A stretch of DNA of 39,318 nt from an uncultured beta proteobacterium (GCA_903838565.1 CAILZB010000106.1:1-39318); one strand, 5' to 3'; positions 24,270 to 32,411 are shown, counted from the first letter of the stretch. Translations and numbers: made by a program. The notes: generated by a model not told the origin, from the sequence alone.

Positions 24270-24674
24270 TCAGGCAGCCGCCTTGGCCTGTTTGGCCCGC
24301 AGGCGTTGCGCGGTCTTTTCCAACCCGACAATGAAACGAAAGTGCTTGCCGCGGGCGACTTCCTCGATCGCGTCGCGCACGCTGAAGTCAAAGCCCACGG
24401 CGTTGCCATTGACCTCGCGCAACGTGACCGTGATGTCGACCCACATGCCCAGCAGGGTGGCGCCCACGTGGTCGAGCTCGACCCGCGTGCCCACCGAATC
24501 CTTGCCCTCGCCGATCAGCGGCAGCAGCAGGTCGCGGCAGCTCATCTCCACGTCGTAGAGCAGGTTCGGGGTCGAGTAGACGCGGCAATCGTCGCCCATG
24601 AAGCTGATCGTGCGCTCACGGTCGATGACAACGTGGCGCGTGGCGCTCAGTCCGGTTTTCAGAGTCTCGCTCAT
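24270..24674 (-). CDS. FlK-type acyl-CoA thioesterase (hot-dog fold)
   Basis: A 134-residue hot-dog protein of the fluoroacetyl-CoA thioesterase (FlK)-like family. The three catalytic residues of that family appear at the right spacing: Thr35 (VYSTP), Glu43 (YDVEMSC) and His69 (VELDHVGATLLG); the Thr-Glu gap of 8 and the Glu-His gap of 26 equal those of FlK Thr42, Glu50 and His76 as I remember them. The family hydrolyses an acyl-CoA to acid and CoA. In this setting a protective role is plausible, releasing CoA from dead-end aromatic thioesters. The ATG at 24674 has AGGAG upstream. It lies 32 bases after the acyl-CoA synthetase gene, probably in one operon. Confidence 0.82.
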   Translation of the reverse strand: MSETLKTGLSATRHVVIDRERTISFMGDDCRVYSTPNLLYDVEMSCRDLLLPLIGEGKDSVGTRVELDHVGATLLGMWVDITVTLREVNGNAVGFDFSVRDAIEEVARGKHFRFIVGLEKTAQRLRAKQAKAAA

Positions 24675-24706
24675 GGTTCTCCTTTGGCTTGTGGTGGAAA
24701 AAATTG

Positions 24707-26830
24707 TCACGGCCGGTTCGCGCCGTCGGGGCCGCCGCTTTGGCGGAACGCGGAGGCGCACAGCGCCGCGCTGGCCTGGCGGGCGCCGATGTACTGCACC
24801 AATGCACGCGTGCCCCGCGCGCTGTTGCGGAACACGCAGACGCCGCGGTCCATGAGCGCATCGCACATGGCGTCATAGAGCCGGCCGCCATCGACGATTC
24901 CGACGAGCGGCTTGTCGTGGCGATCGACCAGTGGCGGCATCAGCTGCACCGTGCTCAGGGGGTCGCTGATGTCATAGCCCGGGCGCAGCTTGCTCTGTTC
25001 CAGCGCGCGCACCGAAGGCGCTGTCGGATCGAGTCCGAGCACCAGCGCGTCAATGTGCGGGTCGAGCAGGAAGGCCTCGGCAATCTGCAGGTGGGCCTCG
25101 TCGTCTGCGCCCGGATTGATGTCGATCGGGTTGCGCACCTCCACCAGCGCGGCGAGTTTTTTGGCCTGCAGGATCGCCTCGACGCGTTGCACCGTGTCCT
25201 GCTGCAGTTCGCCTATCTGCAGCGAGAAATCATCGGTTGCGATTTCGTCGGCCATGGCGACGGCTTCGAAGCCCGCGCCGCTGATGGCGCCCAGCCGGTT
25301 GCCGCCGATCGTCTTGTGGTGCATGGCGCCTGCGATGTAGAACAGGTCATCGAAGGAATTGATGTCCCTTGCCACGATCGCGCCGGCCTGGCGCAGCACC
25401 GCCTCGAACAGCGCCGGGTCACCGGCAATCGACGCCGTGTGGCCCATCACGCCGGCGCTGCCCGGTGCCGTTCGGCCGGCCTTGTACACCACCACCTGTT
25501 TGCCGGCGAGCACCGCCGTGCGCACGGCCTTGGCAAACTGCAGCCCATCGCCATCCTTGAAGCCTTCGATGTAAACGCCCATGGTCTCGATCTCCGGGCG
25601 CTGCGCAAAATAGCTCAGCAGGTCACCGTGCGTGAGGTCGGTCTGGTTGCCCAGCGCCAGCATGTAGCGTGGATCGAGCCAGGGATTCTGGCTCAGGCGG
25701 GTGATCATGAAGGCGCCGCTCTGGCTGAGCATGACGGAATTTCTTTGCGGTTTCTTGGCCGGCTTGGGCAGGCGCTCAAGCGGAATGAACCAGGAGTCGT
25801 AGCCCCCGGGATGCGAGACCACGCCCAGGCAATTGGCGCCCAGAAAGACCGGGCCCCCACCTGGCAGGGCGTGCGCCGCATTGATCTTCGCGGCCAGCAG
25901 GGCGCCAGCATCCCGGCTGTTGCTGGTTTCGCCCAGGCTGCCGGGAATCAGCATCACCGCGGCCACTGCACCGCTGGCGATGATCTCGTCCACCAGTTCG
26001 GGAACGGCTGGTGCAGCCACGGCAACGATCAGCAGATCGAGCTTGTGCGTCAGGGCCTGCAGGTTGGCGACGCAGGCCACGCCGTCAATTTCCGTGGCGT
26101 CCGGGCGAATCACGCTCAACTGCGTCTTGCTGTAACCGCTGCCCAACAGATTGCGCAAGATGATGCGGCCAAAATTCATGCCGGTGCCGGAGACGCCGAC
26201 CAGGCCAATCGTTGCCGGATGCAGCAGTTGGTCGATCTTTTCGATCGGGCGGTTCAGTCGCCGGGGCGCAAGCGCGGCGAAGGCGCAGCGCGCTTCAAGC
26301 ACGCAGATTTTTCCCTGGTCCAGCAGCAGATCGAGGTCCAGGGCTTGCAGCCTGAACGGCGCCGCTGGGGCAACGCCCTGCGCGTTGTGCGCCAGGCGCA
26401 GCAGGCCGTCGAGCAAGGCGAGCAGTTGCGCGTCGAGCGTCGCTTGCTGCTGCGGGTGTGTGAGCAGCCGCAACTTCTGATACGCCATGGTGCGCTGAAA
26501 GTGCTGCAGGAAGTCCTGTGCGTTGCCCAACTCGACCAGCGCCTGCACGCGCGCCCTGCCAGTGCGAAACAGTCCCTGGTCCAGGTCCGCGTCGAGTCCC
26601 CCTGACCCGGCGCTGAGCACCAGACCGAATTCACGGCTGTCGTGCAGTCCGACGCGCAATCTGGCGCTGTCAGTCGTCTGTGCTGCACTGCCCGCCAGCG
26701 TGAGCCCACCCAGGTTTGCCAGCAAGGCTTCGAGTTCTTCGGGATTGAGCTGGCTGCGCCCGGCCTTGGCGGCTTGCGCGAACAGCGTGACGGGCACTGC
26801 GCTGGTGGGGTGCGGAACGGTCTGGGACAT
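24707..26830 (-). CDS. NDP-forming acyl-CoA synthetase family protein, ATP-grasp domain placed first
   Basis: A 707-residue protein of the acetyl-CoA synthetase (ADP-forming)/succinyl-CoA ligase-like superfamily. Residues about 25-215 look like the ATP-grasp-type beta part (LRVGLHDSREFGLVL, LLLDQGKICVLEARCAF). From about 230 comes a CoA-binding Rossmann domain (LLHPATIGLVGVSGTGMNFG), then the two ligase-like domains (SQSGAFMITRLSQN, GNQTDLTHGDLLSYFA, VVVYKAGRTAPGSAGV). His464 in GHTASIAG fits the phosphohistidine position. The order beta-then-alpha differs from the usual alpha-then-beta layout, and the N-terminal domain appears degenerate. It may form or cleave an acyl-CoA with ATP/ADP; substrate unknown. 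Start 26830 (MSQTVPHP) is preceded by GGAGTAC. Confidence 0.8.
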   Translation of the reverse strand: MSQTVPHPTSAVPVTLFAQAAKAGRSQLNPEELEALLANLGGLTLAGSAAQTTDSARLRVGLHDSREFGLVLSAGSGGLDADLDQGLFRTGRARVQALVELGNAQDFLQHFQRTMAYQKLRLLTHPQQQATLDAQLLALLDGLLRLAHNAQGVAPAAPFRLQALDLDLLLDQGKICVLEARCAFAALAPRRLNRPIEKIDQLLHPATIGLVGVSGTGMNFGRIILRNLLGSGYSKTQLSVIRPDATEIDGVACVANLQALTHKLDLLIVAVAAPAVPELVDEIIASGAVAAVMLIPGSLGETSNSRDAGALLAAKINAAHALPGGGPVFLGANCLGVVSHPGGYDSWFIPLERLPKPAKKPQRNSVMLSQSGAFMITRLSQNPWLDPRYMLALGNQTDLTHGDLLSYFAQRPEIETMGVYIEGFKDGDGLQFAKAVRTAVLAGKQVVVYKAGRTAPGSAGVMGHTASIAGDPALFEAVLRQAGAIVARDINSFDDLFYIAGAMHHKTIGGNRLGAISGAGFEAVAMADEIATDDFSLQIGELQQDTVQRVEAILQAKKLAALVEVRNPIDINPGADDEAHLQIAEAFLLDPHIDALVLGLDPTAPSVRALEQSKLRPGYDISDPLSTVQLMPPLVDRHDKPLVGIVDGGRLYDAMCDALMDRGVCVFRNSARGTRALVQYIGARQASAALCASAFRQSGGPDGANRP

Positions 26831-26855
26831 TTTTGTACTCCGTGGGGGCGCAGGG

Positions 26856-27803
26856 TCAAGCCCTGTTTTTTTGAGCGGAACCGGGCGGCGTTCTCTGGAA
26901 CAGTTGACGCACCACACCGCGCAGCCACTGGTGGGCCAGATCCTGGCTGGCAGTCTCGTGCCAGAGCATGTGCACGGCGTAGCTGGTGCCTTCCTTGGGC
27001 AAGTCCCAGACCCGGATGTCGTAGCGTGGTGCCAGCGAATGGGCGTACATCTGCGGCACGATGGCCAGCAGGTCGGTGCACGTCACCAGTTCGGGTAGGG
27101 CGCCGTAGTGGCGCGCATGCAGCACGATGCGCTCATTGAGTCGCAGCTTGGTCAGCATCAGATCGACTATGCCGTGAAAGGTGGCCGCCGGTGAAGCCAC
27201 CGCCAGCGAGGCCGCGGCCAGCTGCTGCGCGCTCAGGCGACTCGCGCCGCGCCAGTTGCGCGGCCGCCAGCTGCTGGCCGTGATGGCGACGAAGTCTTCC
27301 TGAAACAGCAACTCGCTGGCAAACGGTCCGCGGTTCGCGTCCAGAATGCCGATAGCCAGATCGATTTCATGCGCATCCAGCGCGGCGCTGACCTGCGTCG
27401 CCGCCACCGCCACATTGGAAATCTGGCTGCCCGGCGACTGGCTTCGCAGTACCTGTGCAAGTGGCGGAAGGAACATCATTTCGCCCAGATCGGACAGCGA
27501 CAGGCGCCAGTGCACCGGGCTGCTGGCGGGCTCGAACGCCTCGCGGCTGCTGACCGTATTCTCCAGCAGGCGCAGCTGCTCGATCACCGTGGGCACGATG
27601 CGCTGCGCCTTGCGCGTGGGATGCAAGCCACCCGGTGAGCGGACAAACAACTCGTCATCCAGCACCGTGCGCAATCGGGCCAGCGCGTTGCTGGTCGCAG
27701 GTTGTGACAAGGCCAGATGGCGGCCCGCCTCGGTCACCGATCCGTAACGGTAAATCGCGCACAGCACGCGCAGCAGGTTCAGGTCAAGTTGTCGGAAATT
27801 CAT
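26856..27803 (-). CDS. LysR-family transcriptional regulator
   Basis: A 315-residue LysR-type regulator. The N-terminal winged helix-turn-helix is typical: NFRQLDLNLLRVLCAIYRYG, SVTEAGRHLALSQPATSNAL, ARLRTVLDDELFVRSPGGLH, PTRKA. The co-inducer domain resembles the NahR/LinR/NodD branch (WRLSLSDLGEMMFLPPLAQVL; DLAIGILDANRGPF), whose members sense aromatic compounds. It lies upstream of, and in the same direction as, the acyl-CoA synthetase and thioesterase genes with a gap of 25 bases, an arrangement unlike the usual divergent LysR pair. It may control this small operon or the pad genes; its target is not visible in sequence. Confidence 0.92.
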   Translation of the reverse strand: MNFRQLDLNLLRVLCAIYRYGSVTEAGRHLALSQPATSNALARLRTVLDDELFVRSPGGLHPTRKAQRIVPTVIEQLRLLENTVSSREAFEPASSPVHWRLSLSDLGEMMFLPPLAQVLRSQSPGSQISNVAVAATQVSAALDAHEIDLAIGILDANRGPFASELLFQEDFVAITASSWRPRNWRGASRLSAQQLAAASLAVASPAATFHGIVDLMLTKLRLNERIVLHARHYGALPELVTCTDLLAIVPQMYAHSLAPRYDIRVWDLPKEGTSYAVHMLWHETASQDLAHQWLRGVVRQLFQRTPPGSAQKNRA

Positions 27804-27870
27804 GGCAATGCGGGTCAGACTGAATCCGCATCCAGATGTCTTGCCTGCCCTTGACGCACGCGCAGCCGCA

Positions 27871-28314
27871 TCAGGCCTTCGCGGGGCGGGGCCGGCGGCG
27901 CGGCGCGGCGCTGGCTTGCTGGCGCTTGACGATGCCCAGCAGCGTCTCGAGCGTGATCGAGCTCATGGAGGCCATGGCGATGGCGTCGATTTCTGCCAGC
28001 ACCGACGCCAGTGCCTGGCCCACCGGCGTGGCCTCGGAGTGGCTGCGCTCGACCGGCAACACATCTTCAAACCGCGAGATCACATCCATTAGGGTGAGCC
28101 GGCGCGCATTGCCGACGAAGCGGTAACCACCGCCCACTCCGCGTGCCGACTGCACCATGCCCAGGCGCGACAGTTCGGCCAACACCTTGGCCAGATGGTG
28201 TGGAGACACATCGTATTTCTGCGCGATCTCGGCCGCCGAAATTTGCCGCTGCGGGTCAGCGGCAAATTCGAGCAGGCTGTACAAGGCCAGCAGCGTGTTC
28301 TGTCGAAGCTTCAT
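27871..28314 (-). CDS. Rrf2-family regulator lacking the cluster cysteines
   Basis: A 147-residue Rrf2-type regulator. The winged helix is clear: LLALYSLLEFAADPQRQISA, AEIAQKYDVSPHHLAKVLAE, LSRLGMVQSARGVGGGYRFV. Rrf2 proteins such as IscR, NsrR and RirA use three cysteines after this region to bind an Fe-S cluster; this protein has no cysteine at all, so it must sense something else or use another partner. The wing RGVGGGYRF is normal. The C-terminal tail is Ala/Arg/Pro-rich. The start at 28314 overlaps the GNAT stop in an ATGA junction. It is divergent from padBCD, separated only by the GNAT gene, so control of padB through the dyads at 28871-28977 is the obvious hypothesis. Confidence 0.87.
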   Translation of the reverse strand: MKLRQNTLLALYSLLEFAADPQRQISAAEIAQKYDVSPHHLAKVLAELSRLGMVQSARGVGGGYRFVGNARRLTLMDVISRFEDVLPVERSHSEATPVGQALASVLAEIDAIAMASMSSITLETLLGIVKRQQASAAPRRRPRPAKA

Positions 28315-28847
28315 GGCATCAGGTCCATCTCCAGGGGAATGAACGGGCTGATCATCATTCCCTGGCTGCGAAAAAAGGACAGGATGAGCGTATTTTCGCG
28401 CGCCAGCAGGGTGCGCACCTTGGTCACCCGGGCGCGCCTGAAGCCCTGGCAAAGGGCTTGCAATAACTGCGTCGCGGCGCCCAGCAGGCGCGCCTCCGGG
28501 CGAACGTCGATGGCCAGAACCCAGCCGCAGGGCGGCGAGCCGAACTCCCAGTCGCGCACCTCGCCAATGACAAAGCCGACGACCTTGGTGCCCGCCGTGG
28601 CCACCAGGAAATGCTGTCCGCTGACGGCCGTTTTTTCGTGGCGCTGGTACAGGGAATTCCAGTACTCCCGTTTCTTGATCCCCGTGACCAGGGCATCCAG
28701 TTCAATCACCGCTTTCATGTCCTCGCCGCGCACCGCCCGGATGCTCAGCGGGGCGCCCTGCGGCGCCATCGATGGCGCTGGCTCACTCGGGGGGGAGGCT
28801 TTTTTGGCACGCTTCGCAGCTGCGGTCGGTGACTTGGTTTTACTCAT
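28311..28847 (-). CDS. GNAT-family N-acetyltransferase
   Basis: A 178-residue protein. Residues 1-30 are Lys/Ala/Pro-rich and probably disordered; the GNAT fold follows (LSIRAVRGEDMKAVIELDAL; FLVATAGTKVVGFVIGEV; VLAIDVRPEARLLGAATQLL, where the acetyl-CoA loop RxxxxGxA is in a variant form RPEARLLGAA; then VRTLLARENTLILSFFRSQG). It acetylates an amine on a small molecule or protein. Acetyltransferases beside aromatic-CoA pathways can regulate acyl-CoA ligases by lysine acetylation, as known for Pat in Rhodopseudomonas; whether this one does is only a hypothesis. The ATG at 28847 lacks a clear ribosome binding site. It is coupled to the Rrf2 gene and diverges from padB. Confidence 0.82.
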   Translation of the reverse strand: MSKTKSPTAAAKRAKKASPPSEPAPSMAPQGAPLSIRAVRGEDMKAVIELDALVTGIKKREYWNSLYQRHEKTAVSGQHFLVATAGTKVVGFVIGEVRDWEFGSPPCGWVLAIDVRPEARLLGAATQLLQALCQGFRRARVTKVRTLLARENTLILSFFRSQGMMISPFIPLEMDLMP

Positions 28848-28870
28848 AGGTTTTGTGCTACTGGCAATTA

Positions 28871-28886
28871 TTGCATGGCTATGCAA
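28871..28886. promoter_or_regulatory. dyad 1 between gnat-rrf2 and padB
   Basis: TTGCAT (28871-28876), four bases, ATGCAA (28881-28886): a perfect 6-base inverted repeat with AT-rich flanks. It fits the size of a site for a dimeric winged-helix regulator. It lies only 24 bases before the GNAT start and about 140 before padB. Confidence 0.5.
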
Positions 28887-28911
28887 GAATAGGCTGAATT
28901 GAATAATGGGT

Positions 28912-28924
28912 CCGCAAATTGCGG
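28912..28924. promoter_or_regulatory. dyad 2 between gnat-rrf2 and padB
   Basis: CCGCAAATTGCGG is a perfect palindrome around one central base. It shares the GCAA/TTGC half-site element with dyad 1, so the same regulator could recognise both. Confidence 0.45.
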
Positions 28925-28938
28925 TGCTAGATTTGGCA

Positions 28939-28977
28939 CCGGCGCTCAGCTGCACGCAATGCGCAGCTGAGCGCCGG
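28939..28977. promoter_or_regulatory. perfect 15-base stem-loop in the padB leader
   Basis: CCGGCGCTCAGCTGC (28939-28953) is exactly complementary to 28963-28977, with a 9-base loop. There is no T-run after it, so it is not a standard terminator. It ends 51 bases before the padB ATG. It may be an mRNA structure that controls padBCD expression or mRNA stability, or an extended operator. Confidence 0.6.
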
Positions 28978-29028
28978 AACGGGTTCCCCGTGCGGCATTT
29001 CGTTGATGTTCATCTGACGAGGATTTTC

Positions 29029-31764
29029 ATGAATCTTGAAGCCAAGGATGTGCGTCGGGTTCCGACCTACTGCTACCAGTGCGTCGCCGGGCCTGACCTG
29101 CTCACTGTCAAGGTGGAGCAGGGCGTGGCCACCGAAGTTGAACCCAACCATTGCGCGGCCGACATTCACCCCGGTGGTGGCAAGGTTTGTGTCAAGGCCT
29201 ACGGCCTGGTGCAGAAGACCTACAACCCGAATCGGGTGCTCACACCCATGAAGCGCAGCAACCCGATCAAGGGCCGCGATCAGGATCCGGGCTTCGTGCC
29301 GATCACCTGGGACGAGGCCTTCGAACTGATCGGCGCCAGGCTCAACGCGGTGCGCGCCACGGGCCTTCTGGATGAATCGGGTTACCCGCGTGTTGCCGCC
29401 AGCTTCGGCGGGGCCGGAACGCCCCAGTCCTATATGGGAACATTGCCGGCCTTCCTGTCGGCGTGGGGCCCGATCGACATGGGGTTTGGCTCCGGGCAGG
29501 GCGTCAAGTGTTACCACTCCGAGCACCTGTACGGCGAGTTCTGGCACCGGGCTTTCATTGTCACGCCCGATACGCCGCTGTGCGACTATCTGATTTCATG
29601 CGGCTCCAACATCGAGGCCTCGGGCGGCGTGATCGGCGTCTGGCGCCATTCCGCGGCGCGGCTGCGCGGCTTGAAGCGCGTGCAGGTGGAGCCGCACCTG
29701 TCGGTCACAGGCGCCTGCTCGGCGCAGTGGGTGCCGATCAAGCCCAAGACCGATGCCGCCTTCCTCTATGCGCTGATCCACGTGCTGTTGCACGAGGTGG
29801 CGCGCGCGCGACTGGATCTGCCGTTTCTGGCCGCTCGTACCGCCTCGCCCTACTTGGTCGGGCCGCACGGCTATTACTTGCGGGATCGCACCAGCCGCAA
29901 GCCGCTGGTCTGGGATCTGGGACGCGCCGGTGCGTGCCCGCACGACAGCCCCGATCTGCAGGAGGCGCTCGAAGGCCGCTACGAGGTGGATGCAATCGAG
30001 ATCGGCCCCGACGATGAAGTCCTGGCCGAAGGACTGCTTGCCGGCAGCACGTCGTTCACCTGCCTGATCGAGCACATGCGGGCCTACTCGCCAGAGTGGG
30101 CGCAAACGGTCTGTGATGTGCCCGCCGCGCAGATGCGTACCATTGCCAACGAGTTCATCGACCACGCCTGCGTGGGCGAGACGATCGAGGTGGGTGGCAT
30201 CACCATGCCTTTTCGGCCGGTGGCAGTGACTCTGGGCAAGACCGTGAACAACGGCTGGGGTGGCTTTGAGTGCTGCTGGGCGCGCACGCTGCTGGCCACG
30301 CTGGTGGGTGGGCTGGAGGTGCCTGGTGGAACGCTGGGCACCACGGTGCGGCTCACCCGGCCGATGTCGCAGCGCCACGAGAGCGTCAAGCCCGGACCCG
30401 ACGGATTCATGCATTTCCCGCTCAACCCGACGGACAAGGCGCACTGGTCACCAAGCCCCAACATCCGCAACGCCTATCGCTCGATGGTGCCGCTGGCGGC
30501 CGACGGGCCCTGGAGCCAGGCGCTGGGACCAACCCACTTTTCATGGCTGTTTCTGGACGAGACACCCAAGGGCCTGCCGCGCGTCGTGCCGCCCGATGTC
30601 TGGTTCGTTTACCGCACCAACCCCGCCATTTCCTATTGGGATACCGCGACGCTGGGCGAGAAGATGGCGCGCTTTCCGTTCACCGTCGCCTTTGCCTACA
30701 CGCGCGACGAGACCAACCACTTTGCCGACGTGCTGCTGCCCGACGCGACCGACCTGGAAAGTCTGCAACTGATGCGCATTGGCGGCACCAAGTACCAGGA
30801 GCAGTATTGGGAACACGCCGGCTTCGCGCTGCGCCAGCCGGTCGTTCCCGCCGGTGGCGAGGTGCGCGACATGACCGCCATCGCCAGCGAATTGGCGCAA
30901 CGCGCCGGGCTCAACGCAGGCTATGTGGCGGCCATCAACAAGGGTGCCGGCGGCGTACCCTTGAAAGGGGCGCACGGCGACTTTTCTCTCGACACCCAGC
31001 AGCAGCACAGTTGTGAGGCCATCTGGAACGCCGTGTGCCGCGCGGCCAGCGCCGAGGTCAGCGACGGCGCGCACGCGCACGGGTTGGACTGGTGGAAGGA
31101 AAACGGGCTGGCAACCAAGCCGTTTGCACGCAGCGATTGGTACCTGGATCAGACCATGGTCAAGCGCGGCCTGCGCTACGAATTGCCCTACCAGGAGCGG
31201 CTCATGCGCGTGGGCGCCGAGCTGGGCCGGCGCCTGCACGAGAACGACATGCACTGGTGGGACGAGCAGCTCAAGGAATACCAGGCCCTGCCGGTGTGGA
31301 AGGACTTTCCGGCGCTGTGGGAGGCCATCATCGGACAGGGCGGCGGCCGCGCGCAGGACTACCCGTTCTGGCTGCTCACGGCACGCAGCATGCAATACGC
31401 CTGGGGCGCCAATGCCGGCATCCCGCTGATGCGCGAGGTGGCCGACAACATCGCCGGCCACCGTGGCGTGATCATCAACAGCGGCGCGGCGAAGGCGCTG
31501 GGCATAGAAGACGGTGACGCCATCGAGATCTCCACTCCCAAGCGCAGCGTGCGCGGTAACGCCGTGGTGCGCCAGGGCATTCGCCCGGACACGCTGCTGC
31601 TGATCGGTCAGTTCGAGCACTGGGAAACGCCGGTGGCACGTGACTTCGGCATGCCCAGCATGAACTCGCTGGCGACGATGTCGATCTCACTGACCGATGC
31701 CACGGGTTCGGGTGCCGACATCGTGCGCGTGAAGATCTGCCGCGCGCGCAAGGAGGCCGCATGA
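29029..31764 (+). CDS. padB: molybdopterin oxidoreductase catalytic subunit (phenylacetyl-CoA:acceptor oxidoreductase type)
   Basis: A 911-residue member of the DMSO reductase family. It resembles PadB, which with PadCD oxidises the alpha carbon of phenylacetyl-CoA to phenylglyoxylate without oxygen. The N-terminus has Cys15-x2-Cys18 and Cys54 (GGKVCVKAYG), but the third cysteine expected at +4 (position 22) is a proline; Cys42 might replace it. Other family segments: SFGGAGTPQSYMGTLPAFLS, GSGQGVKCYHSEHLYGEFWH, LISCGSNIEASGGVIGVWRH, FADVLLPDATDLE, and the C-terminal GVIINSGAAKALGIEDGDAI dinucleotide domain. There is no Tat signal, consistent with a CoA-thioester substrate in the cytoplasm. 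Start 29029 follows GAGG; an upstream frame to 28906 would include the leader hairpin. Overlaps padC (ATGA). Confidence 0.87.
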   Translation: MNLEAKDVRRVPTYCYQCVAGPDLLTVKVEQGVATEVEPNHCAADIHPGGGKVCVKAYGLVQKTYNPNRVLTPMKRSNPIKGRDQDPGFVPITWDEAFELIGARLNAVRATGLLDESGYPRVAASFGGAGTPQSYMGTLPAFLSAWGPIDMGFGSGQGVKCYHSEHLYGEFWHRAFIVTPDTPLCDYLISCGSNIEASGGVIGVWRHSAARLRGLKRVQVEPHLSVTGACSAQWVPIKPKTDAAFLYALIHVLLHEVARARLDLPFLAARTASPYLVGPHGYYLRDRTSRKPLVWDLGRAGACPHDSPDLQEALEGRYEVDAIEIGPDDEVLAEGLLAGSTSFTCLIEHMRAYSPEWAQTVCDVPAAQMRTIANEFIDHACVGETIEVGGITMPFRPVAVTLGKTVNNGWGGFECCWARTLLATLVGGLEVPGGTLGTTVRLTRPMSQRHESVKPGPDGFMHFPLNPTDKAHWSPSPNIRNAYRSMVPLAADGPWSQALGPTHFSWLFLDETPKGLPRVVPPDVWFVYRTNPAISYWDTATLGEKMARFPFTVAFAYTRDETNHFADVLLPDATDLESLQLMRIGGTKYQEQYWEHAGFALRQPVVPAGGEVRDMTAIASELAQRAGLNAGYVAAINKGAGGVPLKGAHGDFSLDTQQQHSCEAIWNAVCRAASAEVSDGAHAHGLDWWKENGLATKPFARSDWYLDQTMVKRGLRYELPYQERLMRVGAELGRRLHENDMHWWDEQLKEYQALPVWKDFPALWEAIIGQGGGRAQDYPFWLLTARSMQYAWGANAGIPLMREVADNIAGHRGVIINSGAAKALGIEDGDAIEISTPKRSVRGNAVVRQGIRPDTLLLIGQFEHWETPVARDFGMPSMNSLATMSISLTDATGSGADIVRVKICRARKEAA

Positions 31765-32411
31765 CACGCTGGGCCATGACCGCCGACTTGCGGCGCTGTG
31801 TCGGTTGCCAGACCTGCACGGCCGCCTGCAAGCACACCAACGCCACGCCGCCGGAGGTGCAGTGGCGCCGCGTTCTCGACATGGAGTTCGGAGAGTTTCC
31901 CAACGTCAAACGGGTCTTTGTTCCCGTGGGCTGCCAGCATTGCGAGGACCCACCCTGCATGGAGGTGTGCCCGACCACGGCCACCAAGCAGCGCCCCGAC
32001 GGCATCGTCACCATCGACTACGACCTGTGCATCGGTTGTTCCTACTGCGCGGTGGCCTGCCCCTATCAGGCCCGCTACCGCACCGACAAGGCGAGCTTTG
32101 CCTTCGGCGCGCCGATCCAGAGCGAGACCCAGCGGCGCGACGACTCACGCCTGGCGGTGGCGACCAAGTGCACCTTCTGCGTGGACCGCATCGACGCCGG
32201 CCTGGCCGCCGGACTCAAACCCGGCGTTGACCCGGCAGCGACGCCGGCCTGCGTCAACTCCTGCATTGCCGATGCCTTGGCCTTTGGCGACCTGCAGGAC
32301 CCCAACAGCAATGTGTCGCAGCTGCTGGAGAAGAATCAGAGTTTTCGCATGCATGAGGAGCTGGGCACCGGGCCCGGCTTTCATTATCTTTGGGACAAGG
32401 TGGAACCATGA
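31761..32411 (+). CDS. padC: four-cluster [4Fe-4S] electron-transfer subunit (DmsB/PadC type)
   Basis: A 216-residue iron-sulfur protein like DmsB/NrfC. Cysteine groups appear in the usual order: CVGCQTCTAAC (about residues 13-23), CQHCEDPPCMEVC (about 58-70), CIGCSYCAVAC (about 90-100), and the later CTFC with PACVNSC. These would bind four [4Fe-4S] clusters that carry electrons from the molybdenum subunit to the membrane anchor. The N-terminus has no signal peptide. It overlaps padB upstream and padD downstream by ATGA junctions, so the three subunits are made together. Confidence 0.92.
   Translation: MTRWAMTADLRRCVGCQTCTAACKHTNATPPEVQWRRVLDMEFGEFPNVKRVFVPVGCQHCEDPPCMEVCPTTATKQRPDGIVTIDYDLCIGCSYCAVACPYQARYRTDKASFAFGAPIQSETQRRDDSRLAVATKCTFCVDRIDAGLAAGLKPGVDPAATPACVNSCIADALAFGDLQDPNSNVSQLLEKNQSFRMHEELGTGPGFHYLWDKVEP

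Noticed and set aside
24689..26605. Very long plus-strand open frame (638 codons) opposite the acyl-CoA synthetase
   Set aside because: The reverse strand has recognisable CoA-binding and ligase motifs; the plus frame is Arg/Gln/His-rich without any domain pattern.
28863..28876. Sigma-54 promoter (CTGGCAATTATTGCA) upstream of padB
   Set aside because: The GG and GC elements are two bases too close for the -24/-12 spacing.
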